Origin: Deltaproteobacteria bacterium UBA2409
GTDB taxonomy: Bacteria; Bdellovibrionota_C; UBA2361; DDRT01
Length of the DNA: 64,000 nucleotides
Reading direction: 5' to 3'
NCBI GenBank assembly: GCA_002343185.1
Contig: DDRT01000020.1
Coordinates: forward strand, 225,326 to 289,325
Within the stretch, counting starts at the first letter, position 1, and the number at the start of each line of letters is the position of its first letter. The notes under the pieces were generated by a model. That model saw nothing but the letters and a program-made list of their open reading frames with translations, was not told the origin of the DNA and searched no databases. This document shows, piece by piece, positions 31,704 to 40,748 of this stretch. Position numbers and translations under genes: made by a program.

Positions 31704-31975
31704 GAATAGATTCGATTTCTAGCAGTTCAATTTTAGACAGAATACAGCCTGAACCAAAGGTTAAAGGCTCGTCATTTCTGAATGTAGCTAAAAGTGTCTT
31801 AGGTGCTGTTGCTGACACCGCGATTGATTCAGCAGTTCCTGGAGATATTAATGCTCTTCTTGAAAAGCAGATGGCGATGCAGATGATGATGCTTCAGACA
31901 TCAATGATCAGTAACGTTTCAAAGACCCAACATGAAGCCTCAATGGCTCCAGTTAGAAATATCAGAGCAGGATGA
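31700..31975 (+). CDS. Small helical protein of the type III secretion locus
   Basis: This 91-residue protein overlaps sctQ and sctV by 4 bp each, so it belongs to the same transcript. The C-terminal half is methionine- and glutamine-rich and helical (LLEKQMAMQMMMLQTSMISNVSKTQHE). Inner-rod proteins (SctI) and FliE have comparable size and a C-terminal helix of this kind, so an SctI-like role is possible but not shown. No signal peptide is present. Confidence 0.6.
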   Translation: MRIDSISSSSILDRIQPEPKVKGSSFLNVAKSVLGAVADTAIDSAVPGDINALLEKQMAMQMMMLQTSMISNVSKTQHEASMAPVRNIRAG

Positions 31976-33756
31976 AAGAAACTGCTGTTACTATATTATT
32001 GGTGGGGGCGCTTGGAGCTATGCTCCTTCCGCTTCCACCAGTCGCGCTTGATATTTTCCTAACAGGAAATCTTCTCTTTGCGCTTTCTTTATTGGTAATA
32101 GCACTTTATCTATCTGACACACTTAAATTGTCAGCACTTCCAACTTTATTGCTTGTAACAACTCTTTTTAGGGTTGCCCTTGGAGTAGCTACTACAAGGG
32201 CAATTCTATCTAAAGGAGAAGCAGGCCATGCTGTAGAAGCATTTGGCTCACTTGTAATGCAGGGGAGTGTAATAGTCGGATTAGTTGTCTTTTCTATTAT
32301 TACTCTTGTTCAGTTTCTTGTGATTGCAAAAGGTGCAGAAAGAGTAGCAGAAGTTTCAGCAAGATTTAGCCTCGATGCAATGCCTGGAAGGCAGATGTCT
32401 ATCGATGCTGATGTTAGAACAGGGATGCTTGATCCAGATACAGCACGTAAGAAACGGCTTGAGCTTCAAACAGAATCAAGATTCTATGGGGCTCTTGATG
32501 GGGCGATGAAGTTTATAAAGGGTGATGCAATCGCAGGAATTGTTATCGTTATAGTTAATATAATTGGCGGTCTTGCAGTAGGAATCCTAAGAGACGGGCT
32601 TCCAATAGAGCTTGCAGTGCAAAAGTTTACTCTTTTGTCTGTTGGAGAAGGATTAATCTCTCAGATCCCAGCTCTTTTGAATGCATTAGCAGCAGGACTT
32701 GTAGTTACTAGAGTTTCAAGAGAAGACGGAAGTTCATTGGCTGATGAACTTGTTTCTCAGCTTGGTCAATTCAATAAAGTAAAAGTGGTTGCAGGGTTTG
32801 CTGCATTTGGACTTGCTCTTATGCCAGGAATGCCATCATGGGTTCTTGTTTTTACCGGCTTAGGATTATTTTTAACAGCAGGGTTTAAGTCTGCTCGTGA
32901 TGCACAAGATGTAAAGAATAAGATAGTTGTTTTTCAGCCAAAAGTTACACCATTACTTTTAGTGGTAGTGCCTGTTAAGTCTCCCGTTCAAGGGCTTTCA
33001 TTATCACTTGAAAAAGCAAGACAAAAAGTTTTTGAAGAATGGGGAATTCTATTAACCCCTATTCAAGTTGCACTAAAGGATGCTGAAAAAGTTGAATTAC
33101 AGTACAGAGGGGTTAGTGTTTCAAGGTTTGAACCAAACTCTGAATCACCTAGTAAGATAGAGGAAGCATTAGTCAGGCTGATAAAAGATTCACCAGATGA
33201 GTTTATTGATGATATTGCTGCAAGAAGAGTTATAGATTTTTATGAGGCTAACTCTCCAGATGGGGTGAGAAGACTATTACCTGAAGATCTTAATTTCTCA
33301 AAAGTTACACAGGTTTTTAGGATGCTAGTTGCAGAGGGAATTCCACTTAAAAATGTAGATTTAATGCTTCAGGCATTTTGTGAGTTCGGTAAGAGAGATA
33401 TTCACCCAAGATCTCTTTTGATTGAAGTTCGTCACGCACTTAGAAGGCCTATTTGTTACAAGCTTCTAGAAGATAGAGAGAAGCTATCAGTAATGTCATT
33501 AGATCCAAGTGTTGATGTTACAATTCATGAATCGCTAAATCAGGATGGATATATTCCAGGGGAGATCTTCGAGTCTATTTCAAAAGAACTTTCACCAGAT
33601 CATATACTGTTAACTTCGAGGAATATAAGACTAACTGTGAGAGAATATCTTCAAGCGAGAGGTATAAAGAATCCGGTTTTAGCTCATGATGAAGTAGTAG
33701 TGGAATTTGATATGGTTGGATATGTTGGAGGGGAGGATGAGGCTCTTGCTGCTTAG
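31972..33756 (+). CDS. sctV: Type III secretion export gate protein SctV (FlhA family)
   Basis: The 594-residue protein is a FlhA/SctV nonameric export gate. Seven to eight membrane helices occupy residues 1-300, with the FHIPEP signature RFSLDAMPGRQMSIDADVRTG and the conserved LLVTTLFRVALGVATTR segment. The C-terminal cytoplasmic domain contains LPEDLNFSKVTQVFRMLVAEGIPLKNVDLMLQ. It is somewhat shorter than typical FlhA (about 690). I call it SctV rather than FlhA because SctJ and SctQ are its neighbours; no flhB or fliPQR lies nearby. The last 20 bases overlap the following lipoprotein gene. Confidence 0.88.
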   Translation: MKETAVTILLVGALGAMLLPLPPVALDIFLTGNLLFALSLLVIALYLSDTLKLSALPTLLLVTTLFRVALGVATTRAILSKGEAGHAVEAFGSLVMQGSVIVGLVVFSIITLVQFLVIAKGAERVAEVSARFSLDAMPGRQMSIDADVRTGMLDPDTARKKRLELQTESRFYGALDGAMKFIKGDAIAGIVIVIVNIIGGLAVGILRDGLPIELAVQKFTLLSVGEGLISQIPALLNALAAGLVVTRVSREDGSSLADELVSQLGQFNKVKVVAGFAAFGLALMPGMPSWVLVFTGLGLFLTAGFKSARDAQDVKNKIVVFQPKVTPLLLVVVPVKSPVQGLSLSLEKARQKVFEEWGILLTPIQVALKDAEKVELQYRGVSVSRFEPNSESPSKIEEALVRLIKDSPDEFIDDIAARRVIDFYEANSPDGVRRLLPEDLNFSKVTQVFRMLVAEGIPLKNVDLMLQAFCEFGKRDIHPRSLLIEVRHALRRPICYKLLEDREKLSVMSLDPSVDVTIHESLNQDGYIPGEIFESISKELSPDHILLTSRNIRLTVREYLQARGIKNPVLAHDEVVVEFDMVGYVGGEDEALAA

Positions 33757-34249
33757 TATACTAATGGGCTGTGTTGCTCCAGTAAAAGAGGGAATAACTC
33801 CAAGGGCAGAAGAGATAATTGCTAAAGGTATACTTCACCTAAGGGAACGAAATCTGCCTGATGCCGATGCTAGTTTTAGGGCATCTCTTGAGCTTGAATA
33901 CACTGCAGAGGGGTATGATGGTCTTGGATGTGTTGCATTTTTGACTGAAAAGTTCTCCGAGGCTGAAGGTTACTTCAAAAAAGCTAGAGAGATCTCCCCA
34001 AGCTATACACGCGCACTTGCGCATCTTGCCTTACTTGAAGAGGTAAAGGGTAATAGAGGAAGAGCAGCGCACTATTATGATCAGGCGTTAAGGGAAGATC
34101 CGGATGATGTATTTACAAGAAATAATTATGCTGCATTTTTAGCAGATGGTGAAAGGCCAGAGTCGGCTCTTCATGAGCTTAGAAAAGCAGAAGCACTTAC
34201 GCCGCATACTATAGTTAAAAAGAATCGAGAAAGATTAGAGGAATTATGA
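33737..34249 (+). CDS. TPR-repeat lipoprotein of the type III secretion locus
   Basis: From the ATG at 33737, preceded by GGAGGGGAGG, the product is 170 residues with a lipoprotein signal (MRLLLLSILMGC, Cys12). At least three tetratricopeptide repeats follow (AKGILHLRERNLPDADASFRAS; YDGLGCVAFLTEKFSEAEGYF; ALAHLALLEEVKGNRGRAAHYY). Outer-membrane TPR lipoproteins act as pilotins for secretins in type IV pili and some secretion systems, so a pilotin or assembly role is plausible. No secretin is encoded in the window. It overlaps sctV upstream and the next gene by 4 bp. Confidence 0.8.
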   Translation: MRLLLLSILMGCVAPVKEGITPRAEEIIAKGILHLRERNLPDADASFRASLELEYTAEGYDGLGCVAFLTEKFSEAEGYFKKAREISPSYTRALAHLALLEEVKGNRGRAAHYYDQALREDPDDVFTRNNYAAFLADGERPESALHELRKAEALTPHTIVKKNRERLEEL

Positions 34250-34521
34250 AAACAAAAGAGAAAGAATCGCAAAATCAAGCAAAAAGAGTTATTGAGGTAA
34301 AAAAATCAAAAGACTCTCCTAATAAATTAAACATCTTATGGTCTGAAGCTGTAGTTGAGCTAAAGACTAGAAAATTTGAGAGTGAAGCAGAGATGCTAGA
34401 AACTGTTGTTGATCTTATTGCGAAGAAAGTATCTGGTGGGTCGGAGCTTAAAAGTTTTTTAGAAACAACCCTGTCTACTGATCCAAAGGCGATGGAGATA
34501 CTTAGAAAAGAGCTTTTGTAG
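34246..34521 (+). CDS. Small hypothetical protein closing the type III secretion locus
   Basis: This 91-residue protein has a lysine-rich N-terminus followed by helices (NILWSEAVVELKTRKFESEAEMLETVVDLIAKKV). No family is recognised. The start overlaps the TPR lipoprotein stop (ATGA), so it is the last gene of the locus; the 38-bp palindrome at 34532 follows. Size and charge would fit a small cytoplasmic secretion chaperone, but this is only a guess. Confidence 0.55.
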   Translation: MKTKEKESQNQAKRVIEVKKSKDSPNKLNILWSEAVVELKTRKFESEAEMLETVVDLIAKKVSGGSELKSFLETTLSTDPKAMEILRKELL

Positions 34522-34531
34522 GGGTCTTGGG

Positions 34532-34569
34532 TACTTGGGGGTCAGGCCGGAAGGCCTGACCCCCAAGTA
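34532..34569. repeat. Perfect 38-bp palindromic repeat
   Basis: TACTTGGGGGTCAGGCC is followed by GGAA and its exact reverse complement, giving a 17-bp stem with a 4-base loop. It is a solo end-to-end version of the termini of the MITE-like elements at 22686 and 27332. It lies just after the type III secretion locus and may also terminate transcription, although no T tract follows. Confidence 0.75.
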
Positions 34570-34683
34570 ACTTATTGCATTGTCTTTTAGAAGTTAAATT
34601 TTAACGCAGAGGCCACAGAGTAGTAACTCAGTGTAACTCTGAGAACTCTGTGTTAAAAAAATATTCAAATAATTCTAGCTGAC

Positions 34684-35973
34684 TTAAGCAGCCTCAGGAA
34701 CTACGAAGTATCCTTTTAGAATCTCAAGCCCTTTTGCAAAAATCTGATCCTTTGCTACTAACTCTTCAACAGGTGCTTTTTCAATATCAATAGGAGCTTC
34801 GGGTAACTCATCAAGCTCTGGAGTTTCTTCCTCCTCTCTAGATAACCCAGATGGATTTTGAATTGCACCAGGTAGATCTCCTTCTCTAAGATACTCTCGT
34901 GGTTTAACTTCAATTCCTTTAGGAGCTTCAGGCTCGATTACAACTGGAACATCTGGAGTAACCCCAGTTAACTGAATAGATCTACCACTTTTTGTAAAAT
35001 ATAATGCAGTCGTAAGAGAGAGAGCTCCTCCATTTCTAAGAGGACTAATCGTTTGAACAGATCCTTTACCAAAAGTTTGTTCTCCAACAACTACGGCTCG
35101 ACCATGATCCTTGAGTGCCCCTGCAACAATCTCTGCTGCTGAAGCTGACCCTCCGTTAACTAAGACAACGATCGGATAGTTCGATTCTGTTCCCCTGGAA
35201 TGAGCAAAAAACTTCTGCCTTTGAGACTCGATTCTGCTCTCAGTGTAAACTATTACACCTTCATTTAAGAAAAGATCAGATACCCTGACTGCCTGATTTA
35301 GTAAGCCACCAGGATTGTTTCTAAGATCTAAAAGTAAACCTTTTGGGGATTTCAGATTCTTTTTTACATCATCAAATGTAGTTTCCATGAACTGGCTAAT
35401 ACGAACGTACTGTAAGCCATCACCTAAGTTTTTACCTTTAACGCTTTTCACCTGTATTGAATCCCGTCCTACCGGAACATCAAATAATCCTTTTGTGCCT
35501 TTTCTGTGAATTGTTAGAAGTACAGATGTGCCTTTAGGCCCACGAAGTTTTTTAACGGCATCCATCAGATTTAGATCTTTGGTGAAAAGCCCATCTATTT
35601 TGACAATCGCATCACCTGCCTTTATCCCCGCTCTTTCTGCTGGAGATCCTTCCATCGGAGCGATCACAACTATGACCCCCTCTTTCATGGTGATCTCAAT
35701 TCCAAGTCCCCCGAACTCTCCCTTGGTCTGAACCTGCATTTCTCTAAAATGCTCGGAATCTAAATAACCGCTGTGAGGATCTAGGTTTGATAATAACCCC
35801 TTAAGAGCACCTTCAATTAGTTTTTTACTCTCAACTTCCTGTACATAATCCCGCTCAACCGTAACAAGAACATCAGTGAGGAGATCCAATTCCTGATATA
35901 GTGCGTCATCATCTGCTAAGCAGACCGTGGCGAAAAAAATGGCTAGTAAAGATTTCCCTAACGGGTGATTCAT
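34684..35973 (-). CDS. ctpA: C-terminal processing peptidase (S41 family, CtpA-like)
   Basis: The 429-residue protein has a signal peptide (KSLLAIFFATVCLA), a PDZ domain near residues 85-155 (GGLGIEITMKEGVIVVIAPMEGSPAERAGIKAGD) and an S41 protease domain. The likely Ser/Lys dyad is Ser278 in NGGSASAAE and Lys303 in QTFGKGSVQT. CtpA-type enzymes trim C-termini of periplasmic proteins. A glutamate- and proline-rich tail after about residue 345 is less conserved. It diverges from murI, 47 bp apart. Confidence 0.93.
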   Translation of the reverse strand: MNHPLGKSLLAIFFATVCLADDDALYQELDLLTDVLVTVERDYVQEVESKKLIEGALKGLLSNLDPHSGYLDSEHFREMQVQTKGEFGGLGIEITMKEGVIVVIAPMEGSPAERAGIKAGDAIVKIDGLFTKDLNLMDAVKKLRGPKGTSVLLTIHRKGTKGLFDVPVGRDSIQVKSVKGKNLGDGLQYVRISQFMETTFDDVKKNLKSPKGLLLDLRNNPGGLLNQAVRVSDLFLNEGVIVYTESRIESQRQKFFAHSRGTESNYPIVVLVNGGSASAAEIVAGALKDHGRAVVVGEQTFGKGSVQTISPLRNGGALSLTTALYFTKSGRSIQLTGVTPDVPVVIEPEAPKGIEVKPREYLREGDLPGAIQNPSGLSREEEETPELDELPEAPIDIEKAPVEELVAKDQIFAKGLEILKGYFVVPEAA

Positions 35974-36020
35974 GATGTTATAGGATAAGAGTAAGTAAAA
36001 TAGTAAATGGTTTCAAGATA

Positions 36021-36746
36021 GTGCGTTTAGGGGTGTTTGATAGTGGAGTAGGTGGGCTAACAGTAGTTAGGGAGATTCAAGGCCTTTACTCTGAGCTAAT
36101 CTACCTTGGCGATACGGCCAGGGCTCCTTACGGCACCCGAACTGAGGCTGAGATAGCTCAGTTTGGAGAGGAAAGTCTCAGATTCCTTCTAAAAGAGAAC
36201 CCCAATGCCATTGTCATAGCCTGTAACACGGTTTCAGCGGTAGCTGGCCAAGAGCTTAAAAGACTTTCACCAATCCCTGTCTATGGAATGATTGAGACCG
36301 TCGTTTCAGAGGTTGAGCCTAAAACCGGCCGAATCGTGGTTCTGGGAACTAATGCGACCGTTAGGAGTGGTGCCTATGAGCTTGCCCTAAAAGAGAAGGG
36401 ATTTGGTGAAGTCTTATCAATTGCCTGTTCGGATCTTGTTGAGATAGTCGAATCTGGGGAGAAAGACCAGAAAGCTATCTGGTCTGTTTTGGATAGATAT
36501 TTAAGTCCTATTAAGGGCGGAAACTACGATGCAGTCGTTTTAGGTTGTACCCACTTTCCCGTATTAGGCGACCAGATCAGTGAATACACAGGGCTTCCAG
36601 TCGTAAAAAGTGGTGAAGGACTTCGAAAGATCTTAACTCAAAAAGAAACTAAAAGTGAGCAGTTTTTTGTCTCGGGGGATATCGCTCATTTCACAAAAGT
36701 CGGCTCCAGGATCCTTGGTCGGGAGGTCGTGCCGAGAAAGGCATAA
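36021..36746 (+). CDS. murI: Glutamate racemase
   Basis: MurI (241 residues) makes D-glutamate for peptidoglycan. The start MRLGVFDSGVGGLTVVREI is characteristic. The two catalytic cysteines are in VIACNTVSA and VLGCTHFPV, with YLGDTARAPYG between them and the start. The GTG start is supported by the family alignment rather than a strong ribosome site. speA follows 33 bp later on the same strand. Confidence 0.95.
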   Translation: MRLGVFDSGVGGLTVVREIQGLYSELIYLGDTARAPYGTRTEAEIAQFGEESLRFLLKENPNAIVIACNTVSAVAGQELKRLSPIPVYGMIETVVSEVEPKTGRIVVLGTNATVRSGAYELALKEKGFGEVLSIACSDLVEIVESGEKDQKAIWSVLDRYLSPIKGGNYDAVVLGCTHFPVLGDQISEYTGLPVVKSGEGLRKILTQKETKSEQFFVSGDIAHFTKVGSRILGREVVPRKA

Positions 36747-36779
36747 AAATCTTTTCCAAAACTCTGTACTACCTAAAGA

Positions 36780-38741
36780 TTGGTAGCTACTATTGGCGAC
36801 GTGGAAGGATGGACAACTAAAAAGAGCTTAGATCTCTACGGCGCTCAAAGATGGGGCGACGGCTACTTTGGTGTTAATGACAAAGGAAATCTTGTTGTCA
36901 GGCCATCTGCAAACGGGCAAGAAATAGATCTTTTTGAAACCACTCAGATGTTGGTTCGACGTGGAATCGAAGCGCCTGTACTATTTAGATTTGATGGAAT
37001 AATTAGAAATAGAATAGAGCGGCTTAACAAAGCTTTTACTACTGCAATAGAACAGGCAGGGTATCCTGGTAAATATAGAGGAGTTTTTCCTATAAAAGTT
37101 AATCAGCAACGTCATGTTGTTGATGCAATTCAGCGATATGGAAGAGCTACAAACTTAGGTCTAGAGGTTGGAAGTAAACCAGAGCTCATAGCAGTTTTGG
37201 CGTTGCAAGATAATCCAGAAGCATTGCTTCTTTGTAATGGCTATAAGGACTCTGACTATATTGAGCTTGCTATGCTCGGGAGAAAGCTCGGAAGAAGAGT
37301 AGTTATTATTATTGAACAGCTTTCAGAAGTTAAAACGATCTTAGATATAGCTGATAAACTTAACGTTGAAATTGAGCTTGGCATCCGAATGAAACCCATT
37401 GCAAGAGGCGCCGGGCACTGGGAGAACTCTGGAGGAGAACAGGCTAAATTTGGACTCAGAACAGCCGAGATTATGGTTGCTCTTGAGACGTTAAAGGAGC
37501 GTGGAAAAGAGTCTTGGGTAACACTCCTTCACTATCATGTTGGAAGTCAGATTACTTCGATTACTGCCATTCAAAAAGTTTTAAGAGAAGCAACAAGAAT
37601 GTACACAGAGTTGGCTAAGCTCTGTCCAAGTATGAAACTTTTTGATGTTGGTGGTGGACTAGCAGTTGATTATGACGGCTCAAGAACAAACTTTCCATCC
37701 TCAATGAATTACACGATGGACGAGTACGCAAGGGACGTCGTTGATGCAATACAGGTTGCTTGCTCAGAAGCAGAACTTCCCGCACCTGATATTGTTACAG
37801 AAGCAGGAAGGGCTTTGACTGCACATCATGCAGTTTTAGTATTTCCTGTAGCAGAGATCTCAAAAGTTGTAGAATCCTTACCTCAAATTGAAAAGCCAAA
37901 GAAGAAACAGAAAACCTTGACCAGACTTTATGATATGTATGAAGAGGTCACTGTTAAGAACTGTCAGGAGTTTTATAATGATGCCCTCGTAATTCGTGAT
38001 GAGGTTCTTCAGCGATTTATAACAGGTGATCTAAGTCTTGCTGAACGTGCAGCGGCAGATAGTATCTATTGGCACTTAATGCAGAAAATTAAAATTCTTT
38101 CTGCACAATTAAGGCATATGCCGGAAGATCTTGAAAAACTAAATGATAATCTTAGGGATACCTATTTCTGTAGTTTCTCCGTATTTCAGTCCATGCCAGA
38201 TTCCTGGGCAATAGGGCAGCTATTCCCTGTGATGCCCATACATAAACATAATATCGAACCATCAAGAAGGGGAGTTCTGTGTGATATGAGCTGCGATAGT
38301 GACGGACAGCTCGATACCTTTGTTGATCTCAAGGATGTTAAAAATTATCTACCACTTCATGATGTAAGAGATGATGAGACGTACTATCTGGCAGCTTTCT
38401 TAGTAGGTGCTTATCAGGAAATTTTAGGGGATCTCCATAATCTCTTTGGTGATAATAACGCTGTGCACCTTGATGTTAATGAAGACGGAAAAGTTGAAGT
38501 TCTAAATGTTGTTGAAGGCGATACTGTAAGAGAAGTTCTAGCGTACGTTCAATATAATCCAAGTAATTTAATAACTCAGTGGAGAATAGCCACTGAGAAA
38601 GCAGCTGAATCCGGCGCTATAACTGATAGGGAAGCAGCACATTTTCAAAAACGATATCTGGCAGCTCTTGATTCTTACACCTATTATCAGGTGTTTGAAG
38701 AAACAGAAGATTCACAAGCAAAAGCTGGTGGGGTTAGGTAG
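36780..38741 (+). CDS. speA: Biosynthetic arginine decarboxylase
   Basis: SpeA (653 residues) is a fold-type III PLP enzyme converting arginine to agmatine, the first step of the agmatine route to putrescine. Motifs include YRGVFPIKVNQQRHVVDAI with the PLP lysine, LLHYHVGSQI, FDVGGGLAVDYDGS and CDMSCDSDGQLDTF near the C-terminus. Length is typical. The start is probably TTG. Agmatinase (speB) is encoded 1.1 kb away on the opposite strand, so both enzymes of the route are present. Confidence 0.94.
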   Translation: MVATIGDVEGWTTKKSLDLYGAQRWGDGYFGVNDKGNLVVRPSANGQEIDLFETTQMLVRRGIEAPVLFRFDGIIRNRIERLNKAFTTAIEQAGYPGKYRGVFPIKVNQQRHVVDAIQRYGRATNLGLEVGSKPELIAVLALQDNPEALLLCNGYKDSDYIELAMLGRKLGRRVVIIIEQLSEVKTILDIADKLNVEIELGIRMKPIARGAGHWENSGGEQAKFGLRTAEIMVALETLKERGKESWVTLLHYHVGSQITSITAIQKVLREATRMYTELAKLCPSMKLFDVGGGLAVDYDGSRTNFPSSMNYTMDEYARDVVDAIQVACSEAELPAPDIVTEAGRALTAHHAVLVFPVAEISKVVESLPQIEKPKKKQKTLTRLYDMYEEVTVKNCQEFYNDALVIRDEVLQRFITGDLSLAERAAADSIYWHLMQKIKILSAQLRHMPEDLEKLNDNLRDTYFCSFSVFQSMPDSWAIGQLFPVMPIHKHNIEPSRRGVLCDMSCDSDGQLDTFVDLKDVKNYLPLHDVRDDETYYLAAFLVGAYQEILGDLHNLFGDNNAVHLDVNEDGKVEVLNVVEGDTVREVLAYVQYNPSNLITQWRIATEKAAESGAITDREAAHFQKRYLAALDSYTYYQVFEETEDSQAKAGGVR

Positions 38742-38804
38742 TTAGAAAACAAATGGGAGTAAGCCTGAAAGAATCATCGCCTGGGCACTCTTAAATCTGT
38801 GTCT

Positions 38805-38857
38805 GGACTGGCTTCAGCCAGTCCTTAAAAACCCAAGGTCAGGTTAAAAACCTGACC
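38805..38857. terminator. Two adjacent hairpins in the speA / GT90 convergent gap
   Basis: GGACTGGC-TTCA-GCCAGTCC (38805-38824) is a perfect 8-bp hairpin followed by TTAAAAA. GGTCAGG-TTAAAAA-CCTGACC (38837-38857) is a second 7-bp hairpin. Both lie between the convergent ends of speA and the GT90 gene and could stop transcription in either direction, though neither has a strong T tract. The second shares the GGTCAGG/CCTGACC core of the dispersed repeats. Confidence 0.5.
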
Positions 38858-38892
38858 AGGCAATATTCTTCTGAGCTTTATCTCCCGAAGTC

Positions 38893-39879
38893 CTATCTTT
38901 TAAGCAAAGAAGATAAAGTTTCAGCAGTTTCTTTAACAGTATCTTGAAATGTAATATTCATCGCAGTTTGTCTTGCATTTTCAGAGATTGCCTTTGCCTC
39001 TGAATCATTATCAACTGCCCAGGCTACTTTTTCTTCAAGGTCACTGAGATTATTTTTTACAGGAATATAATGTTCCCAAGCCCTTATTTTATCGTAATAC
39101 CATTGCTCCCAACTTGATTCGACCTTAAATAGAAGGCTTCCTGATAAAAGCTTTCTAAAGCAACCGCTCCAGGAACTTGACCATCCATCTATATCTAAGA
39201 GGTAGCGATAATAGATAAAGTTTTTAAATGGTACTGGGTCGTCCAATAGACCTTCACTCTCAAGTATCTCGTATTGATCGTTTTGAGTTACATCAACTAT
39301 CGCACAGTCAAAAAGGTTGCTTCTAGAGAATCTTCTGACAGTTCTGCAAAGAATCGTTCTTTCGCATACTCTTGGGTCGACTTTGCTCTTGGGACTTGAA
39401 TCCGTGCCTCTCCAAAAGAGAATTTGCTTTCTGGATTCCCAAGGGATTTCTATGAGAGCCTTTTCTAGTTCTTGTTTAGAAAGTTCATAGCCAGCTGAGC
39501 CGATAAAATCTGGATCTGGGAACAGGATATTATTTGGATATTCCTTATGTCGTGAAAAAACTAAAGTTGGAACTGCTAAGTTAAGATGAACTCCATCTGT
39601 AATTGATAACATAAGCTGACCTGTTTGGTGTTCCATTAAAGGAAGAGCACGACCGATAAGTACACTCACTTTATCCAAACGATCCTTTGCAAACCTTTGA
39701 GCAACATCACCCTGAAGGTGAAGTCTTATTCCTAAACTTGATTGTCCATTGAACTCCAATAGTACTAGTCCGAACTGAGAGTCAGATCGGAATTTCTCCA
39801 TATGAGTTAGAAATTCTTCGTGCGGTACAGGATTTAAAGAATGATACTTTAACGCAGCTTCATTGAGCGGCCAGGCCAT
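38893..39879 (-). CDS. Glycosyltransferase family 90 (CAP10-like) protein
   Basis: The 328-residue protein matches GT90/CAP10 enzymes: ILFWRGTDSSP, then LLDIDGWSSSWSGCFRKLLSGSLLFKVES and EQWYYDKIRAWEHYIPVKNNLSDLEEKVAWA, a conserved block of the family. Members transfer xylose, glucose or related sugars in eukaryotes and in bacterial lipopolysaccharide or capsule synthesis (LpsA type). No membrane segment or signal peptide is seen. The start overlaps the end of speB by 20 bp, which is unusual company for a glycosyltransferase. Confidence 0.85.
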   Translation of the reverse strand: MAWPLNEAALKYHSLNPVPHEEFLTHMEKFRSDSQFGLVLLEFNGQSSLGIRLHLQGDVAQRFAKDRLDKVSVLIGRALPLMEHQTGQLMLSITDGVHLNLAVPTLVFSRHKEYPNNILFPDPDFIGSAGYELSKQELEKALIEIPWESRKQILFWRGTDSSPKSKVDPRVCERTILCRTVRRFSRSNLFDCAIVDVTQNDQYEILESEGLLDDPVPFKNFIYYRYLLDIDGWSSSWSGCFRKLLSGSLLFKVESSWEQWYYDKIRAWEHYIPVKNNLSDLEEKVAWAVDNDSEAKAISENARQTAMNITFQDTVKETAETLSSLLKR

Positions 39880-40708
39880 AGAACTTATAGGCTAGCATTT
39901 TATAAAGAAGTTTAGCAGCCAAAAATTCAGGGGCTCTGTTTTCTTGTGGCATAAGTTCAACTATATCCAAGCCTATAAGGTTCGCCCTTGAGGTTACCAT
40001 TTTAATTGCTTCTAAAGTCTCATCCCAAAGAAGTCCTCCCGGTTCAGGGGTTCCTGTTGCAGGCATAATAGATGGGTCAAAGGCATCAAGATCGAAGGTT
40101 ATATAAACATTGCCTGAAATAACTTTGGATAATTCTGATATCCAGTTTTGATTCTTTTTAAGCTCATGAGCATAAAAAACCCTGGTTTTTTTTATCCTAG
40201 GCAGTTCACTTTTATCGATTGCTCTAATCCCAACAGAGACTATGTTTACCCCCAAATCTTGAGCGCGAGCCATAACGCAGGCATGGCTATAGGGGTCTCC
40301 TTCATAGTCTTCCCTTAAGTCAGTATGAGCATCGAATTGAAGAACAGTAAGGTTTGGGTATTTTTTTGCATGAGCCTTGATTGCCCCGTAAGATATAGAG
40401 TGCTCTCCACCAATGGTCGCTACAAACAGACCTTGATCTAAAAGCTTTGTCACTGAAGCTTCTACCTTTTGATTCATCTCTGTAACAGAATCTGCAATAA
40501 CTGGTGCTGCTGTATGAACTCCAACTGTCCAGAATTCGGAAGATGTTTCTATATCGTAAAGTTCAATATGAGTGGAGGCCTCAAGTAACATCTCTGGCCC
40601 GCGATCAGCACCCTTTAACCAGGAGCTTGTTCCATCATAGGGGACTGGAAGAACGGCGACTTTAGATTCATTAGTAGAGCTGTTTTTAATGCCAAGATAA
40701 GGAAACAT
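39860..40708 (-). CDS. speB: Agmatinase (ureohydrolase family)
   Basis: The 282-residue enzyme hydrolyses agmatine to putrescine and urea. The binuclear manganese motifs are intact: GGEHSISYG, QFDAHTDLREDY and TFDLDAFDPSIMPATGTPEPGG. VAVLPVPYDGTSSWLKGADRGP near the start is typical of agmatinases rather than arginases. Length is normal. It pairs with speA on the opposite strand and is cotranscribed with the downstream GT90 gene; the ATP-grasp gene lies 40 bp upstream on the same strand. Confidence 0.9.
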   Translation of the reverse strand: MFPYLGIKNSSTNESKVAVLPVPYDGTSSWLKGADRGPEMLLEASTHIELYDIETSSEFWTVGVHTAAPVIADSVTEMNQKVEASVTKLLDQGLFVATIGGEHSISYGAIKAHAKKYPNLTVLQFDAHTDLREDYEGDPYSHACVMARAQDLGVNIVSVGIRAIDKSELPRIKKTRVFYAHELKKNQNWISELSKVISGNVYITFDLDAFDPSIMPATGTPEPGGLLWDETLEAIKMVTSRANLIGLDIVELMPQENRAPEFLAAKLLYKMLAYKFYGLAAQ

Positions 40709-40748
40709 AAGGTACAGCTTCTATCATGAGGTTAAAAAACGATGCAAC

